From contig JBAJFG010000085.1 of NCBI GenBank assembly GCA_037903475.1, forward strand, positions 1 to 64,000: 64,000 bases of DNA. The letters are read 5' to 3'. Positions within the stretch are counted from its first letter, which is position 1. Each line of letters starts with the position of its first letter. A program made the translations under genes and the position numbers. The notes under the pieces were generated by a model, which worked only from the letters and a program-made list of their open reading frames with translations, had not been told where the DNA came from and did not search any database. The DNA is from Ancylostoma caninum (Eukaryota; Nematoda; Chromadorea; Rhabditida; Ancylostomatidae). Positions 1 to 11,573 of the stretch are shown here, in pieces.

Positions 1-1440
1 GGGGATCTTCCAATTTCAGAACGTCCAGGGGACCCCACCGCGAGTTGAGGTCGGAGGAGAACCAGGGCTGCGTAAGGATTTTAAGGAGAGGGTGTTCTTT
101 GTTGGGAAAGCGGGAGGGAACCCTCATTGGATGAGAATTTCAGTGAGGGGATCCTCTGATTTGAAAAGGCCGGAAGGAACCCGTGTTCCATGGGGGCTTT
201 AGAGGGGAGGGTGCTCTTTGTTGGGAAGGCAGGAGGGAACCCTCATTGCATGAGCATTTCAAGGAAGGGACCCTTCGAGTTGGGAAGGAGGCAGGAGGGA
301 ACCCGCGTTGCATGGGGACTTTCAGAGGAGGGTGCTCTTCGTTGGGAAGGCCGAAGGGAACCTGCTTTGCACGGGGTCTTCAATGGATGGATCCCCCGAG
401 TTGGGAAGGAGGCAGGAGGGAACCCGCATTGCATAGGGACTTTAAGGGGAGGGTGGCCTTCGTTAGGAAGGCAGAAGGGGATCTGCCTTGCTCGAGGACT
501 TCAATGAGGGGATCCTCCAATTTGAGAACGTCCAGGGGACCCCACCCCGAGTTGAGGTCGGAGGAGAACCAGGGCTGCGTAAGGATTTTAAGGGGAGGGT
601 GCTCTTTGTTGGCAAGGCGGGCGGGAACCCTCATTGGATAAGCATTTCAATGAAGGGAGCCTCCGAGTTAGGAAGGAGGCAGGAGGGAACCCGCGTTGCA
701 TGGGGACTTTCAAAGGAAGGTGCTCTTTGTTGGGAAGCCAGGAGGGAACCCTCATTGCATGAGCATTTTAATGAAGGGATCCTCCGAGATCGAAGAAGGC
801 CGGAGGGAACCCGCGTTGCATGGGGACTTTCAGAGGAGGGTGCTCTTCGTTGGGAAGGCCGAAGGGAACCTGCTTTGCACGGGGTCTTCAATGGATGGAT
901 CCCCCCGAGTTGGGAAGGTTCGAGGGGAACCCTCATTGGATGAGCATTTCAATGAAGGGATCCTCCGAGTTAGCAAGGAGGCAGGAGGGAACCCGCGTTG
1001 CATGGGGACTTTCAGAGGAGGGTGCTCTTCGTTGGGAAGGCCGAAGGGAACCTGCTTTGCACGGGGTCTTCAATGGATGGATCCCCCGAGTTGGGAAGGT
1101 CCGAGGGGAACCCTCATTGGATGAGCATTTCAATGAAGGGATCCTCCGAGTTAGCAAGGAGGCCGGAGGGAACCCGCGTTGCATGGGGCTCTGAGGGGAG
1201 GGTGCTCTTTGTTGGGAAGGCGGGAGGGAACTCTCATTGGATGAGAATTTCAGTGAGGGGATCCTCTGATTTGAGAAGGCCGGAGGAAACCCGCGTTGCA
1301 TGGGGACCTTAGGGGGGGGGTTCTTTGTTGGGAAGGCGGGAGGGAACCTCCAATTTGAGAACGTCCAGGAAACCCCACCCCGAGTTGAGAAGGCTGGAGG
1401 GGAACCCGGGCTGTGTCAGGGTTTTAAGGGGAGGGTGCGA
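1..1440. repeat. G-rich minisatellite with higher-order structure
   Basis: A continuous array of related units of about 59-62 bp, each starting near GGGAACCC and carrying a variant of GTTGGGAAGG. Three monomer types alternate, giving a higher-order unit of about 181 bp: the same block (GCGTTGCATGGGGACTTTC followed by CTGCTTTGCACGGGGTCTTC) begins near 304, 812 and 993, the last two 181 bp apart. The array runs off the left edge of the window and decays near 1440. Several frames on both strands stay open for 60-150 codons, but this follows from unit lengths near multiples of three and few stop trinucleotides. I see no sign of a gene. Confidence 0.9.
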
Positions 1441-4400
1441 AACAATGAGGCCTCCCTCTTGCAGCGAAATATGTTTAGTTCGGAAGTGTTGGCTTCTTTC
1501 CCATGCGCTTCAGACAGCTAACAGCTGAAGGAGTTTCAAAATTCATCCTTTATGTGGGTTGGGGATTCCTTTCTTTGCATGTTCTCATTGATATGGCTGA
1601 GGTCATTACGTATCTCCATCAAAGCGACCGTACCGTGCCCTAACGACCAGCAGCTGTGAGAAACCTTGGTCGCCTATTCATTGCTACATCCTAGGGCGTG
1701 TAATCTTTTATATATTGAGGCTGCAAAAAAAGGTTTGAAATTTTACGATTCCTGTGTAAGAATTCTCAGCATCTTCGTCTAAGGCGAATGCTAGGCAAGA
1801 GCGTGGGATCTATTCCAAATAAAACATGTTGTTTTGACTTTTCATTTGCTCTTTCCGGCTTTCTATGTACATAACAAGGCACACATGCTGAAAATACCAA
1901 TATTTAGCTGTATGTGCTTTTATTCAGCTGTTATGCTTGAGTTGCTCGACGTTTCGGAGTGAAAGATTGAGTCAGAAAAACAGCGTAAGCAAGTTACACA
2001 ATTGAACAGCAGAGATTTCGGAAGGTGTGAATACCATGCTGATAACCTACCGATGGAACAAAGAAGTGACGTTCGTTGTTAGAAGCTTATGAACTTGTTT
2101 CCGCACTCAATAGTTCTGCAACCCTCGGGGTGCAGCTATGCAAGGATTGTTCCACGTCAAGGACATGGCGCAGTAAAACAATCAGGACTCACATTCACCA
2201 TTACAATTGATGCTGTAGGCTTACAAAGGCGTTTCAAAAATCGAAAAACCGATTTGAGATTAGATCGAAAATTGTGTGAGGTATTGTAAATCTTGTTATG
2301 GATGAGCGACGATGGAGAATTATTCTTTTCTTATGATTTGTAAATGGAACAATAATTCCATGGATTGGCGGACGGCCTTGAATGGTTCTAAGATAATGAA
2401 AGGAGTGAAAGTGTATGTACCATGAGAAACGAAAAGCGTGGCTCAACGCAGCGGGTGTCTCTGGATACGAGGTAGAAATGCTGTTAGGCATCGTGTGTTC
2501 ATTTGGATAGAAAAGATTCTCTCGGATGGGCCAGACCGCAGTTTACAGCTTGAGCAGTAGCCACATGTCAAACTGGTCAATGTTGCTGTCATTTAGGGTA
2601 CGTATTTTGACGTCGCTTGTAATAGGCCCTTCGTACCAATTTTGAATTATCGAAGATCAGGAGGGACGGTGATGCTAGGGTTCGAAGACTTAAACCAAAT
2701 GATTAGGACACGTCAGGTAGAATTTGGAGCTGGAGTACACACATAAGCTGAGGCGAGCTGAAGAAAATATTTTCTCGCGAGAGGAAAATTTAGCAACTAT
2801 CGATTGCTTTCTGAAATGCGACTATACTTAAGTTAGTGTTTATATTGATCGAACGCTGAACTTGCGAAATCTTGTGATAGAATACTGGCTTCAGACGAGA
2901 ACAAGGTCATCAGATCCGCTCACGAGACGCAACATTTCTGTCTTTCCGTGATTTCCACAACAAGTGGACGGCTTCGATGGTTAAGGGATTTCTCACAATC
3001 TATGTTGAATTATAACAAATAGTTTACTGAGGCAGATTTTGGTGTTTCAGTGCTGTAGCGACAGGACGGAATGTACGATTGGAATTTAGGTTTCGGATTT
3101 GGATAGTGGTGTGGGTGAATGAAAGAAGTAGAATTGCCGTCATTAGTGCAAAGCAGGATGAGCCTAAGATGGGATGTGAACATGTAGAAGTGGGCCATGG
3201 CAGTACGGTCTCGACAGGAAATGAGCAACGCATTCACTATTTTAAAGAAATGAGCTGTGTACAAAAGTTGTTGTGTACGTCAGGGAGATTGCCAAGGATA
3301 ACGTACTCGAAACTGGCCGGTACTTGTTCCCGTCCTATGGAAGAAAGACAAATTCTTTTTTTGATTTGTTGGTGTAGCACGGACGACTTTCTCACAGAGA
3401 TGCGTGGTACTTCAGCTATCCCTTTTGAATTGGGTTCCGAGATGTGCGAGATTCTCCGTTTCTCTATTGTTTTTGATTTGCGGTTTAATTTTGATGCTTC
3501 ACTGGCTGACCAGAAAAAGTGGAAAGCTTTGAGAAGCACGTATATGGTAAGCCGATGCTATTATTGCTTTGGGTGTTTGGGCGCATCCGCTTCCAGTTGT
3601 AACATGTACAAGTGAATACAGCACCGATCTACTGCTCACAATGGAGTTGTTTCGTCAGCATGCTGATAGAAAGTAGCGGAGGTGCGCTCCATATAAGTTC
3701 ATAAACTGTTCAAAAGTTTGGAACTTTTACATTCATTGTAGCACTGTCCATTGTCTAATAACGCTCCTATCTGTGAAATGCTTGTTACTCCTAAGCAGTG
3801 AAACGGAGTCCTCCTGGCAGAAGCTTGGGAGCAATGGTAGTCAATGACGTAGTTGCTGAATCCGAAAGACCACTAACGAATAGTTCTTCCTGGCATGGCA
3901 TTTATATGCACAAGGCGCAGATCTCTTGAAAGCCTTGGCCGCTTTAATTTGTAAAAATCTATTAAGAAGAAGGTGTCTGAAATCAGGGTTTTTGTGAAGT
4001 GGATGCTTTTTTCTGATTTCTAATGCTTAATTAACTTGATTATCACATGTAAAGTGGGCGGAAGAAAAGTGTTTCAGAACTGTATGAAATACTCTGCATA
4101 AGGTTCACGGATAAAGAATAGAAAAGGCAGCTTAAGAAAAGCGCGCGGTAGTTTTGACATGATCCTCAAGTGGCTGCCACATCCACACTTTCTAGCGTCC
4201 CGTAGGGGCGCTAGATATGGAAAGGACTAAACAAATTGATCCACGGATTCTTTCTGTTATCCTCTCTCATTCTCTCGCTACGTGCTCTTTTTGGATTGAA
4301 TAATATTATAGCTATACATATACAGTTGTGAAATAGTGTAGCTCGAGTTGAGGACGTGAATCTCACACAACGTGTTGGCGCGCACGAAAAACCACACCGG

Positions 4401-4777
4401 ACCAATACTTTCACACTTTGGAAATTAGCACAGTAACGTGACTTACGGGGCCACTAGTTCTCTTAATTTCCAGAAACGTGCTTTCGAATAATACCGATAC
4501 CAGTGCCTTGACTGCGCGCGCCAGCACTGTGACCGCCGCCACCGCCAACAAGTCTTTGACTACTCAGTAACATCAGATGGAAATTCGGGGGCATCTATTA
4601 GAGACGGATTTGATACACATGTAAGCTCCTATCTGATGACTGTGATTGGCTTCTGTTCCGCTACATGCATGAGCAGTTGGAAGTGACGCCGGTTGGAAGT
4701 GACTTCGTAAAGGTGAGACTCTGAGGTTCATTTTCTAGGTGTCTCGTGTGATGGTTCTCAGCTTATACTAGTTCCAG
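1441..4777. other. Intergenic stretch, no supported gene
   Basis: About 3.3 kb of AT-rich sequence without recognisable protein similarity. The longest open frame is 3079-3615 on the plus strand (178 codons), but its composition (rich in Trp, Cys and Phe) does not look protein-like and no exon structure supports it. A GC-richer stretch at about 4490-4620 is open in one frame and ends in a good donor-like GTAAGC at 4621; a short open stretch also ends at a GTGAGA donor near 4714. Either could be an upstream exon or promoter-proximal sequence of the next gene, but their phases do not join cleanly to it. Confidence 0.5.
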
Positions 4778-4784
4778 AGAAAGA

Positions 4785-5629
4785 ATGGAAGGAACCGTAA
4801 TGGACATCGTGGTGCGAAATGACAGGCAAGCAGCGTTGGATGTCCTGCACAACATCTGGTACTACAAGGAGGTTGAGGTATATTTTGAAGCGGCGGTTTT
4901 ATGATTCTCAGTGACGTTTTATGGGCTTGTACGTTTTGATGAACATAGTCTAAGTGGAACAATGTGTTAGCTTCTGCATATCTCTGTTCTTTGTGCCATT
5001 TGCAGAGTTTGCATCTGGAAGGATGTTCATTGAGCGATGGTGACATCGCTGAAGTAGCCTTTGAAGCTCCCAGTGTGCGGTACGTGTGCATGAGGAGCAA
5101 CTGTCTCCGTTCGCCATGGAAACACCTGGCCGAAAAATTCCCCAACATGGAGGAACTGGATTGCAGAGACAACAGGTTTGTAATTTGACTATGCTTGTGA
5201 AATTTGAAATGGAGTAATGATTCTTTTTTTTTCGTGAGCTGGAAGTTCCCACGACTGCGGACGTCACGTTTTCGAAAGTTCGAATTCTTCTTATATGCGG
5301 CAAAACGGAAGGGTGAACCCATCGAATTGTCTTATTGCACTTCTTATAAAAGACGAGATACTGCATGTTTTCAGGAAAGAAGATGTGTTGCGGTGTATGT
5401 TCCCACTTCTAGAGCGTCTGAACAATGCGCCGATGGAGACACACGAGACAGAGGAGGGGGACGTCCCGAGTGACAGTGTGGGCCACATTACCTATTTGGT
5501 TGATTTCGCTGACCTACAGGTGTAATCTATCATTTACATTTCTAGGAGCGGCATGAGGATTGGAGCTCGTCAGCTTCGGAAATTGATTGGAGTGGGTCAA
5601 ATGAAGAAATCTTGGACGTTTTGAGATAA
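4785..5629 (+). CDS. Leucine-rich-repeat protein, four exons
   Basis: Coding exons 4785-4877, 5006-5175, 5375-5519 and 5546-5629 join with matching phases (0, 2, 0) and give 163 residues ending in TAA. Donors are GTATAT, GTTTGT and GTGTAA; acceptors are TTGCAG, TTTCAG and TCTAG. Residues about 29-80 show LRR spacing (SLHLEGCSLSD, then MEELDCRDN), suggesting a protein-interaction surface. The C-terminal third is acidic and Ser/Glu-rich. The start is the first ATG after an acceptor AG at 4777, which may be a spliced-leader site, but an upstream coding exon entering in phase 2 cannot be excluded. AATAAA lies 20 nt after the stop. LRR assignment is from the pattern of Leu/Cys/Asn positions; cellular role unknown. 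Confidence 0.72.
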
Positions 5630-5649
5630 ATATTTGCACTTTTCAAGGC

Positions 5650-5655
5650 AATAAA
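5650..5655 (+). promoter_or_regulatory. Polyadenylation signal of the LRR gene
   Basis: AATAAA 20 nt after the TAA of the LRR gene. The spacing suits a short nematode 3' UTR. Confidence 0.6.
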
Positions 5656-6066
5656 AATTCGAATGCATTTATCTTTCGTGATGGTAACGGTTCGTTCTGG
5701 TCTATTTCATATCTATGCGATGTTGGTACGAAAGTGAAACACTCTAAATTGCCTTGAAATTGAAGGGATTCGGTTGTGACGCCATGTACCCTTCCCCACC
5801 GAAGAAAAGAGGGAAGTCTCTACGAGAGATACAGGGTATGTCTTGCAAATTTGACGTCTTTCTTGGATGCACTGCCTAATGGCATTTGGCTTTCTCCTGG
5901 AAGGAAGGAGGAATAAAAAATGAACGATTCCGAAACATTCGGCGTACTTTGTGTAGTTACAAAAGAAGCGTCTCACAACACATGTCAGTGTGCCAGCTAT
6001 TTCGAAATTCTCTTCAAGCGGTCTTGGTTTGTTAATTTCCATCCATAAAGTGTCGCATCATTTCAG
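5656..6066 (+). promoter_or_regulatory. Intercistronic region ending in a possible spliced-leader acceptor
   Basis: 411 bp between the LRR poly(A) signal and the next gene, with no supported ORF. It ends in CATCATTTCAG at 6066, five bases before the chosen start codon. The same-strand arrangement and short gap would suit a nematode operon with trans-splicing of the downstream message, or simply a promoter; RNA ends would decide. Confidence 0.4.
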
Positions 6067-6071
6067 AATGC

Positions 6072-9001
6072 ATGCCACGCATTGAGGTGGCTTACCCATG
6101 GTTATGTGGGTCGCGGGTCGAAGAATTGGGAGATGTACAACTCCCACATCCAGCTGATTTGCCGGATGTGGCAACGGAAAACGAGGAACCTCGATACGTC
6201 TTGCCAACCGAAGTCGAGCGACCGCAACCCGTCTCCTTCCGTTTAGGTGAGTCTTTTTGATGCTAATGCCATTCTGATACAATAAATTATCTTTCATTCC
6301 TACTTCCTTCCATTTTCGCACCGGATGGTTATTCACGATTTTGGGGAAGGGAACGAAAAACTATTTCGAATCTTCTTGTGCGGCGATGCCAATGATTGAA
6401 ACGTGTTGTAGATTTTCGACAGAAACTCATATATTACGCGAATTTTATGATTTTCTTTGGCGTCAGCGCTGAGATGTTGGGATTTATGAATGATCTCTGT
6501 TCTATAGCAGCGGAGGATTCCGCACTTTTGCCGGTGAGCAACAAGTTAGGTCAAAAATAGCTCCGGTTTTTGTTGAGCTATTGTTCAGATCCACATGGGA
6601 CTACGAAAGCTCCTTACCGACATGTTCAGTCGCTATGAACACACAAAATACTGTCTGTTCCAGAAATCAGAGCAATTCAATGTGTTTTGTTTATTTACAC
6701 AAGGCACATTTTATCACACGCCAAATCATGTAATTTCCCGCTTTCAAACGACGATCGATAGCTGAAAGCGCGCCAAAACATGTTTCGCCTATAACAACGT
6801 GGCGAGACTTACCTCATCTTGGCAGCCGACCAAGTGGCAAAATTCGTGAAAAAGACAGTATTTCTTTTGTGCAAATTGCGATCAGTCTTTAGCTACCCGT
6901 AGAAGTGTGTGCTCACATGCGAACTGTCGGATTGAGGGGTAAGTCATTTTTAACAGTTGTCAATTCCCTGCAAAAATTCGCTTTGTAGGATAACTCCAAA
7001 ACGAACGAAACAATTGAAGAGAACATCAGTACATGTATCCCACAGTTGCAGCTTATTCTTAACAGGAAAATTGACATTCTTGTCGACGGTCACGCTTCTA
7101 TACATGCGAACGGTGTATGTGTATCTCTCCATTGTAGGTATTTCGTTGTAGGCCTGCAGTGCAGTAGTTTTGCAGCCCATCACAAATATCCGGAAAGATG
7201 TTTTCCATTTCCCTGTATGTAAGGAAGGTATAGAAACGTGTCAAGCGTTTGAGAACCATAGCATCGTCGTAGTTTTGACCGTTAATTTCGACGGCGTCAA
7301 GTTTTCAAAGTTGAATCGGTTGGTGGGGCTTCTGCACTTGACTATGAATGATGAAATGGAGTACTAACGCATGGACTGTTTAGCTCACATGCTTGGCCGG
7401 TATATCTTCGATTGGAAGGTTTACCTTTTCATGAGAAAAATAAGTACGAAAACATGGTATTTTATTTACACGCAATTCAGGAGCTTCTTGTGAACCGCAT
7501 GAAGGAGGTAAGGATGGATCTCAATAAGGCCAAGGATATCCAAGTGCGTGTCTCGCAGTTGCCAAATTCTTCGGACTCTATTGTTCGTCAGTTGACAGAA
7601 GTGGTTTCTCTCCAGTCATCTGCAATCGTCGGGCTCACCGCAATGGTATGTCTCGTATCTATCTGGGAGACTCTGGGCATTCACAGTAACAAAACTAGTC
7701 AACAAGATGAAGAAAATGAATTACAGTACAGTAGTTCCACTTCCGCACTACATTAATTGCCTATCGATTTGTGTTTGGAGATGGGCAAAATGGAGTTGGG
7801 GGGGGGGGGGCACCTATCAGAAATGGATAATATGACCTATCCTACACGTTCAGACAAGTCAGAACGTGTAGGACAGGTATCCATATTATCGACTGGTACC
7901 ACGGGCCCCCCACCCCCCCCCAACTCCATTTTACCCTAATTAGATTCTTCCCTGTTAGGTTGATCTCATTCGAATATTGCAGATCGACTGTCTTTGTGTG
8001 AACCTTGACGGTCTCAAACGAGAACTACGCAACATTAACAGCCACTTCAAGAACATGTCTGCAATGACCCTTCCGGAAAACGCCAAACTCACAGCCAATA
8101 ATCTCAAGGACGATTGGAATATTCCGGCAATGGCGCCATTTAAGGTGAACACCTCAGCAACTGTATTTATAGGGAACATAAATTACAATCATTTCCACAG
8201 AGTGTCTCTTTGAAGAAGCTGATAGATAAGTGGAAACAGTCAAGCAGAGTTAAGGAGGATCAGCACGCCGTATGTGTCGTCGATTTCTTGAGATTCTACT
8301 TGCTTCGAGTGAGTCGTCTACCTAGATAGGGTGAATAAACCTAGTTGATTCTTCCGTTACAGGCAACGGATTCTGTAGAGGCTGTTCAAAGTTATGCCTG
8401 CAGGCAGTCCAGGGGATGGGCAAAAAATGAAAATTTAAAAAATATTCCCGAGGAAATTGTTTCCGTCATAATCGGTAGATGTTTTTTTGTCATGGACATT
8501 TCTATTACTTGTCCCAACTTGTCCTTTTAGATTGTCTAATGGAAGGTTTTGGCATGGGGCAGCCTGAACTTCTTATGGATGCGGATGTATTGAAGGAAGC
8601 TCCTACTAGGTACTAATACTCCATCTCATCACTTTTTACCTTCTAAAAAGGATGAACATCTGTCATCTCTGGTTTCAGTTTTTGGATCAAATTGGGAGCC
8701 ACCGACGAGGCGCGCAAGCTGGCCCTGAATAAAAGAAAAGATTCGCGTGTGAAGTGGGCTGCGAAATGCCGAAGTTTATTGGGTCGGGCCATGTACGTTT
8801 CTTTCTACTCTCCGATTCTGCAGCTTTTATTTGCTATCAACTGTTTCACTTTCAGGGCAGACATAAGAGGATACAAGACATCGAACGATAAGCTCGTTCC
8901 ACCTACTGTGAGTGCAACTAGAGATGCTTTCCCTATATTCCTGCATTTATTTCGGCCATTTTCAGAAACGCCGCGCTCTTCATCCCGTTGGTGGCGACTA
9001 G
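6072..9001 (+). CDS. Unassigned 418-residue protein, 13 exons
   Basis: Exons 6072-6246, 6508-6533, 6589-6729, 7176-7227, 7384-7418, 7481-7645, 7983-8144, 8201-8308, 8363-8474, 8531-8609, 8679-8792, 8856-8907 and 8966-9001. All twelve introns are GT-AG, every phase matches, and the total is 1257 nt including the TAG stop. Introns are mostly 48-80 nt with TTTCAG-like acceptors; the one before 7384 has a TACTAAC branch-like motif. Exon 3 could instead end at 6681 (donor GTGTTT), also in phase, removing 16 residues. I recognise no family. The N-terminal 60 residues are Pro/Glu-rich, the middle (residues about 150-250) looks helical, and the C-terminus is basic (many Lys/Arg, ending ALHPVGGD), which might suit a nuclear protein; that is inference. 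The first ATG after the acceptor, at 6068, opens only a 5-codon ORF. Confidence 0.75.
7783..7936. repeat. Small palindromic MITE with poly-G/poly-C ends, inside an intron
   Basis: A 154-bp inverted repeat. The left end GGGCAAAATGGAGTTGGGG matches the reverse complement of the right end CCCCAACTCCATTTTACCC, and the inner arms around TCCTACACGTTC / GAACGTGTAGGA pair across a loop of about 10 nt. It lies in the 337-nt intron between exons 6 and 7 of the 418-residue gene and accounts for that intron's size. Confidence 0.85.
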
Positions 9002-11035
9002 ATCACCGCTACGATTGCTCAATGGTCATGAAGTGATCAATAACCACTTACTTGCCATGTCCGCTCACCCACGCTGCTGAACTTGGTTTTTTTAAAGTCT
9101 GCTCCTGCCTCCGAAGTATGATCTTGTTACCTCATTTTTTTTTGTTATCACATTCTACTCGAGCTATGTTGCGCTCCTGCCGCTTTACATTGATATCAAT
9201 TTCCTTATGTTATGATGTCTTTTATATCATGCCGGTTTACTTGGTGCCATTTTTTACATACTTGTGTTTTCGCTATATTTTTGGATTCACTTCGTTGTGT
9301 TTCTATCCTACGTGAGTATGAAAGCTCTTATTGTCCCGATGCAATTGAAGATAAAAACTTATTTCGAAGTGATATTTGTTTGGTTATGCTAGCATCTACA
9401 TTAATGGCGGTTAGCAGTACGGCTGCAGGATGATCTGTCCTGATCCTGCCATTTCACCTGCTGTGATCCTGCCATCCCAGTAGCAGGATCACTGCAAGTC
9501 AAATGCAGGATAAGGCGCAACGAACGGCGGAATAGGCGCACCAACTCCGCCCACTTTTGCGTTCGTCGTGCAGGTGTCATGCCGCGTCAAACGGTGTGGG
9601 CTGGCGCTCCAAACGCCTGAATGTTTGAGTAGCAGGTCCCATATTTCAACAGCTCGGATGACTCCCCGTCTTCACATTACATGGCAATGACCTGCGGAAC
9701 AATATTTTGGGTGGTCAAATCATTGATGGTAGCCATCACTGATGGGAAAAGCAGAAGACAGGAGCCACTCATGAAGAATGGAGCTTAACAAAACCTTCTT
9801 CCTTTCACTTTCAACTTCTTTAAATGATCCAGAGATTTGAAGAATGGACATATTTCCGAGGTTTGTTAAAGAATTCGATCATTAACAAATCTTCCGAAAT
9901 AAATCCATTTTTTCAGTTTTAACTTGGATTAGAGTTTCCCTTAAACAATGCGCTTATGCTAGCATTCATTTCATGTCTTTCATCTTTGCGAACGCTACCA
10001 TTTCAGTATATTTAGAGGCAGCACCCGCTGTAACTCGGCTCTCACAGATTTTGCTGTATCCTTAGGTGTAGCAATATAGTGACGTACTCAGAGCAAGCAC
10101 ATTTGCAAAGGATAGCAGAGTTACGAGGGATTGAAATGAAAGGAGGTGAGAAAGAAAGCGAGTTTTACCATAAGGAAACAGAGTGTTTTCGAAGGAGCTG
10201 ACTCCTTCCTGGTAACCGGATTCTGTAGAACACATCTTCTCCAAATAGTTGCAAGTCACCATCAATTTCGAGCGGAAGAACATTATGAGAATTGAACTAG
10301 ATGAAAATGCACCTCATCGCAAATTTTCCAAAAACACAGCACTGCGATGATTTTGACCAAGATGCTTTCCAGACTGGTAGCTGGTGAAATTGCAGAGTTG
10401 TCGATATCAACGCGATATCTCACAATTAACCTTCCACTTAATTATTGAACTGACACAAAGTGGTGACCTTTCCAACAAGTAATCATGGCGGCTCATGGCG
10501 GCTCTACTACAGCAACCCAAGAAAACTGCATAACAAAAAGACTGCAGAAGACACTCACATACGAAAATACAAAAAAATTTAACTAACCTGTCCAACTATT
10601 GTTTACGGGCGGGAGGATGTCGGTTGCGTTGCGTGAGCTCCCTCTACTCGTCTCTAAATTACTTGTCTTAACGAAGTCAGCCATTGAAGCCAACGGGCGT
10701 AGCCAGATCCCAATGGGCTGTGGCTTTTCGCGAACATTCCAGCTACGAGTATCGCGCTAGGACCTACGCCGCTCTGTTGAAATATAACACGCCGTCAAGT
10801 GTCACCGATGCCGTCACTTTAGTGCTTATGACAAGTTTTGGAACTATGACTGAAGTCAGTGTTCCTCTCAAGAGGATTAGTAATCGAGAGAGCCAAACTA
10901 TTGTTTATGGATTGAAGGAAATTCATCAGGTGGAACTCAAACTACTCTTGGTAACGGACCAGTTGTACCTCAAACGATAGGTGACTGAGCACATTTGACC
11001 CTTGACCGAGCAACACTTCCAAGGAGGTCATGCAT
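9002..11035. other. Non-coding stretch after the 13-exon gene
   Basis: About 2 kb with no supported gene. Near 9420-9510 the motif GATCCTGCC or its complement recurs several times in both orientations, a small palindromic repeat. An open frame at 10684-10980 (98 codons, plus) has no recognisable motif or splice context and is not called. Confidence 0.45.
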
Positions 11036-11195
11036 TCGAATAATTACTCTTCGGATATTCGAATAACCGAATATTTTGACTTTTCGAATAATTCGAATAT
11101 TCGGATATTTTGACTTTTCGAATTATTCGAATATTCTAATAACGAAAATTTCGAATTATCCGAATATTCGTTCGAAAATATTCGTCCGAATACCA
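11036..11195. repeat. AT-rich tandem repeat of TTCGAATATTCG motifs
   Basis: About 160 bp built from self-complementary TTCGAATATTCG-like motifs separated by TTTTGACTTTTCG. At least two copies of a roughly 35-bp unit are clear. Each motif can fold on itself. Confidence 0.8.
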
Positions 11196-11210
11196 ATGTA
11201 TACTTCCTAC

Positions 11211-11573
11211 ACGACAGCGTTCGTGTGCGAGGGAGACCCTGCAAAATTTGCAGTTTAGGATGGCACGTTCTCGCCCACCCACCGTATTCATCAGATTTGG
11301 CACCAACAGACTACCATCTATTCTTGTCGTTATCTAATCATCTAAAAGACAGGAAGTTCGACGATTTGGAACAACTCGAAAAGTGGCCTCGGCGAGTTTT
11401 TCGCGTCAAAACCTCAGGATTTCTAAGCAAGCGGAATCCACAAGTTACCTGTTAAATGACAATACGTTGTAGATAATAATGGTTCATATGTTCATTAAAT
11501 ATAAGCTGTACTTGATAAAAAAAATTGAAAAAAAAACATCCAATAGTGGCGGAAAACTTTCGCGACAACCTAA
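11211..11573 (+). pseudogene. Mariner transposase 3' remnant
   Basis: The frame at 11225-11455 contains HPPYSSDLAPTDYHLF, the hallmark block around the last catalytic Asp of mariner transposases (D,D34D group), preceded by LGWHVL as in the family. Only about 75 C-terminal residues remain, and the section after KFDDLEQLEKW is poorly conserved. Downstream, the sequence ending GACAACCTAA at 11573 and followed by TA resembles the complement of a mariner terminal repeat (TTAGGTTG...), so the 3' end of the element is probably kept and the 5' half lost. Not functional. Confidence 0.8.

Noticed and set aside
183..1312. Several overlapping frames of 100-152 codons on both strands
   Set aside because: They are products of the minisatellite, whose units keep frame and lack stops; no start context, splice sites or conserved motif.
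3079..3615. 178-codon frame
   Set aside because: Composition is unlike a protein and a minus-strand frame over the same DNA is also open; no motif or exon structure.
4490..4720. Possible upstream exons of the LRR gene
   Set aside because: Locally open and with donor-like sequences, but the phases do not join to the exon at 4778 and an in-frame TAA lies just before the open stretch.
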